A stretch of DNA of 8,194 nt from Deltaproteobacteria bacterium (GTDB lineage: Bacteria > Desulfobacterota > Syntrophorhabdia > Syntrophorhabdales > Syntrophorhabdaceae). Positions within the stretch are counted from its first letter, which is position 1; every line of letters begins with the position of its first letter. This document shows, in pieces, positions 6,140 to 8,194 of this stretch. Below the pieces are notes generated by a model, which did no database searches, was not told the origin of the DNA, and saw only the letters and a program-made list of their open reading frames with translations. The DNA lies in assembly GCA_003506795.1 (NCBI GenBank), contig DNYO01000072.1, positions 1-8,194 of the forward strand, in the 5' to 3' direction. The position numbers and the translations under genes were made by a program.

Positions 6140-7582
6140 ATGCATATCACAGAGGTTATAATAGGCAGGCGACACAGGAAAGACCTGGGAGATATGGAGG
6201 AGCTGAAACGGTCCATATCGGAACTGGGTCTTCTCCAACCCATCGTTGTCCGAAAAGGGACAAAGGAACTCGTCGCCGGCTACCGCAGACTGAAGGCCCT
6301 CGAAGAACTGGGCATCAGCGCGCTCACGGAAGGTACCCATGTCAACCTTATCGATATAGACAGCCTGGTACGCGGCGAGCATGATGAGAATGTTTGCAGA
6401 AAGGATTTTACGCTGTCCGAGAAAGTGGCCATTTTTGAAGCAGTCAAAGAGGAACAATTGAGAATAAGTATCGCAAGGCAGATTACCGGCGGCTGCAGCC
6501 CGACGAACCTTCGAATCAAAGACCGCGATTCGGGGGATTTTCCGGCGGCGAGCGGTTCCGATACCCCGGGGGCGGAATGCGCCGGGGACCCTGAAAACGG
6601 CATGAGCGCCGAAGCCCGGCAAGGAGGCAGGAGAAAATTCGGCCAGGCCCGGTCTCATGCGGCGAAGGCGGTCGGGCTTCATCAGAATACCCTGAGAAAG
6701 GCCACCGAGATCGTTGCCGCCGCCAGGAAGGAGCCCGGCAGATACGGCCATCTCGTAAGAGAGATGGACCTTACCGGAAAGGTCGAACCGATCTTTCAAA
6801 GGTATGTTCAGGAGAAGCTGCGGCCCGCGAACGGCAGGTATGGGATATGCCCTTCTCTTTCCCGGCTCCTGTCCGACGGGGAATCGGGAATCCCTGAATT
6901 CCTTTGCGGCGCCATGGCTAATATCCCCGGTGAGCGTCAGGAAGATCTTGTCAGGCGTTTCGCCGGAATATTTTCCCTGGTGAAGCGAAGCGATTTCGAT
7001 CGCGGGGTGAAAAGCTATTCACGCGGCGAAGGGATGTCAGAACTCTCCGATGAGGAGATATACCGGGTTCTGCGCGATACTCTCGATCACACTGAAGCGA
7101 CGGCGAATGAGTGGGTCTTCATGCCGCAGGTGAGACAGGTGGCGTCGCTGGTAATGAATGTCGCCAGGGCCCGGGGGTCGGCAACGACGCTGGACAAGCT
7201 GGATTTCTTTATGATCGGCCTCGCCGGGTTTGTCGATATGGCCTGCAACTATCTGCATGTTGCCAACAAAGACGGTATTATAAAGGAACTTCCCGCCGAC
7301 GCTTTGGAAAGATATCTGGCTGCGATCGACGCATTCCAGATGCTCTACGAAAGCAAACTGCCGCGGCAGGTCGGGGCTTTGCGTATGAGGGAGTGTGAGC
7401 TTCGCCCCGGTGAAATGCCCGATACGAAGAGTCTGCGAGACCACGCCAACGCAATGAAGGCAAACGAAATGATAACCGATGCAGCGGAAGGCGAGATGCC
7501 ATACTATCGAGACATGATCGCGGGTCTTCTGCAGAACCTCCGCGATGGCGCGCAAGGACTGAACGTACGAGAGACCCGGTGA
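6140..7582 (+). CDS. Orphan ParB/Spo0J-like DNA-binding protein with novel C-terminal region
   Basis: ParB proteins bind DNA sites and, in canonical cases, load as CTP-dependent clamps for segregation or gene control. Residues 2-110 form the ParB N-terminal domain: LKRSISELGLLQPIVVRKG (22-40), the arginine-rich box AGYRRLKALEELG (46-58, in place of GERRxRA), and ENVCRKDF at 83-90, matching the ENxxR nucleotide-binding motif. A Gly/Ser/Asp-rich stretch (about 117-168) precedes a helix-turn-helix (RSHAAKAVGLHQNTLRKATEIVAAA, 171-195) and a helical segment to 222, of the type seen in element-borne ParB-like proteins. Residues 235-480 are helix-rich and not recognised, so the protein is longer than usual ParB (about 280-300 aa). 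The ATG has a strong AAGGGAGG site at 6126-6133. No ParA is encoded in the window, so regulation or element maintenance is as likely as segregation. Confidence 0.85.
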   Translation: MHITEVIIGRRHRKDLGDMEELKRSISELGLLQPIVVRKGTKELVAGYRRLKALEELGISALTEGTHVNLIDIDSLVRGEHDENVCRKDFTLSEKVAIFEAVKEEQLRISIARQITGGCSPTNLRIKDRDSGDFPAASGSDTPGAECAGDPENGMSAEARQGGRRKFGQARSHAAKAVGLHQNTLRKATEIVAAARKEPGRYGHLVREMDLTGKVEPIFQRYVQEKLRPANGRYGICPSLSRLLSDGESGIPEFLCGAMANIPGERQEDLVRRFAGIFSLVKRSDFDRGVKSYSRGEGMSELSDEEIYRVLRDTLDHTEATANEWVFMPQVRQVASLVMNVARARGSATTLDKLDFFMIGLAGFVDMACNYLHVANKDGIIKELPADALERYLAAIDAFQMLYESKLPRQVGALRMRECELRPGEMPDTKSLRDHANAMKANEMITDAAEGEMPYYRDMIAGLLQNLRDGAQGLNVRETR

Positions 7583-7592
7583 CTCAATTGCT

Positions 7593-7622
7593 TTGACAAC
7601 GCCGCGGCGGCTATGGTAAAAA
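7593..7622 (+). promoter_or_regulatory. Candidate promoter before cysS
   Basis: A perfect TTGACA at 7593-7598 is followed after 18 bp by TAAAAA (7617-7622), preceded by TGG to form an extended -10. The expected transcript start (about 7629) would leave only about 8 nt before the cysS ATG at 7637, so transcription from here would give a nearly leaderless message. It may be fortuitous. Confidence 0.3.
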
Positions 7623-7636
7623 ATACGGTCAACACT

Positions 7637-8194
7637 ATGGCCCTGAAGGTTTACAATACGATATCCGGCAGGAAAGAAGACTTCGTCCCCGTGACCGAGG
7701 GGAAGGTGAAGCTCTACGTCTGCGGTGTTACCGTGTACGATCACTGCCACATCGGCCATGCCCGAAGCGCCATCGTTTTTGATACCATATATCGGTATCT
7801 GCGTTCGAAGGGCCTTGACGTCACCTACGTGAGGAACTTCACCGATATCGACGACAAGATCATCCGGAAATCTCACGCAGAAAATATTCCTTGGCAGGAA
7901 GTCGGACAAAAATACATCCAGTCGTTTTATGAAGATATGGATGCCCTCGGAGTGCTTCGTCCCGATCATGAACCGCGAGCCACCCAGCATATCGGCGACA
8001 TGATCGCCCTCGTCGAAAATCTGATCGAGAAGGGTCACGCGTACAATATCGGCGGTGATGTATACTTTTCCGTGGACAGTTTCCGCAATTACGGACAGCT
8101 CTCCGGGCGGCCGCTGGAAGAGATGGTTGCCGGTGCCAGGGTCGAGGTGGACGAGAAGAAAAAGAATCCTCTCGATTTTGCCCTGTGGAAGGCC
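7637..8194 (+). CDS. cysS: Cysteinyl-tRNA synthetase, N-terminal part (3' end outside window)
   Basis: This class I aminoacyl-tRNA synthetase charges tRNA-Cys in the cytoplasm. The 186 codons present begin MALKVYNTISGRKEDFVPV, the standard N-terminus. The zinc-ligand C29 lies in LYVCGVTVYD and the ATP-binding HIGH signature at 38-41 (CHIGHAR). NFTDIDDKIIRK, the RPDHEPRATQHI segment, GHAYNIGGDVYF and KNPLDFALWK follow in the family order. The KMSKS loop and the anticodon-binding part lie beyond the right edge. The start at 7637 was chosen by family alignment; an in-frame ATG at 7613 would add eight residues. Neither has a clear Shine-Dalgarno sequence. It is a housekeeping gene and marks the right border of the accessory genes. 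Confidence 0.97.
   Translation, partial: MALKVYNTISGRKEDFVPVTEGKVKLYVCGVTVYDHCHIGHARSAIVFDTIYRYLRSKGLDVTYVRNFTDIDDKIIRKSHAENIPWQEVGQKYIQSFYEDMDALGVLRPDHEPRATQHIGDMIALVENLIEKGHAYNIGGDVYFSVDSFRNYGQLSGRPLEEMVAGARVEVDEKKKNPLDFALWKA

Noticed and set aside
5802..6161. Plus-strand open frame (119 aa) across the gap before the ParB-like gene
   Set aside because: It overlaps the end of the winged-helix gene and the start of the ParB-like gene, has no clear ribosome site, and is of random-looking composition.
6008..6799. Long minus-strand open frame (263 aa) opposite the ParB-like gene
   Set aside because: It lies opposite a gene with recognisable ParB motifs, has no ribosome site worth noting and an unconvincing composition; it is an antisense shadow.
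2240..7636. Flanking direct repeats or tRNA-derived attachment sites bordering the cassette
   Set aside because: Comparison by eye of the 2240-2338 and 7583-7636 gaps showed no shared repeat, and no tRNA gene or CRISPR array was seen in the window.
7037..8038. Long minus-strand open frame (333 aa) spanning the end of the ParB-like gene and cysS
   Set aside because: It crosses two supported genes on the other strand, including clear CysS motifs, so it cannot be real in the usual sense.

Overview
The window looks like the chromosome of a Gram-negative, moderately GC-rich bacterium. It encodes an envelope-stress type sensor kinase, a periplasmic HtrA/DegP protease and exported cell-wall proteins. 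The style of HtrA and CysS would fit a deltaproteobacterial (Desulfobacterota-like) lineage, but that is an impression from protein sequence and not a proven assignment.

Layout. (1) 1-2239, plus strand: the C-terminal part of a sensor histidine kinase, then a complete Do-like serine protease with two PDZ domains. The 164 bp between them holds four copies of ATTACC. (2) 2240-2338: a short convergent intergenic region with an inverted repeat that could terminate transcription from both sides. (3) 2339-3805, minus strand: three genes read leftwards, a small unrecognised protein, an SLT-type lytic transglycosylase with an N-terminal signal segment, and a secreted Cys-containing protein whose start overlaps the transglycosylase stop (ATGA). 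(4) 3806-4032: an AT-rich divergent control region with a consensus -35 hexamer, inverted repeats and a strong hairpin. (5) 4033-5842, plus strand: three overlapping genes (1 bp and 4 bp overlaps) for a two-helix membrane protein, a protein resembling only region 2 of sigma-70 factors, and a winged-helix DNA-binding protein. (6) 5843-6139: 297 bp without a convincing gene but with a palindrome and repeated TGCACAA/GATGCAC words. (7) 6140-7582: an orphan ParB/Spo0J-like protein of 480 aa with an ENxxR nucleotide-binding motif and a long unrecognised C-terminal region. (8) 7637 to the right edge: the N-terminal 186 codons of cysteinyl-tRNA synthetase (cysS).

Reading: regions 3-7 look like an accessory cassette lying between core genes (kinase-htrA on the left, cysS on the right). 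The cassette pairs an envelope arm (peptidoglycan lytic enzyme, secreted protein, membrane protein) with a DNA/transcription arm (sigma-like, winged-helix and ParB-like proteins). That mix is typical of plasmid- or integrative-element-derived DNA, perhaps a remnant or control module of a conjugation/pilus element. No integrase, relaxase, ParA, transposase or att repeat is visible in the window, so mobility is inferred only from gene content.
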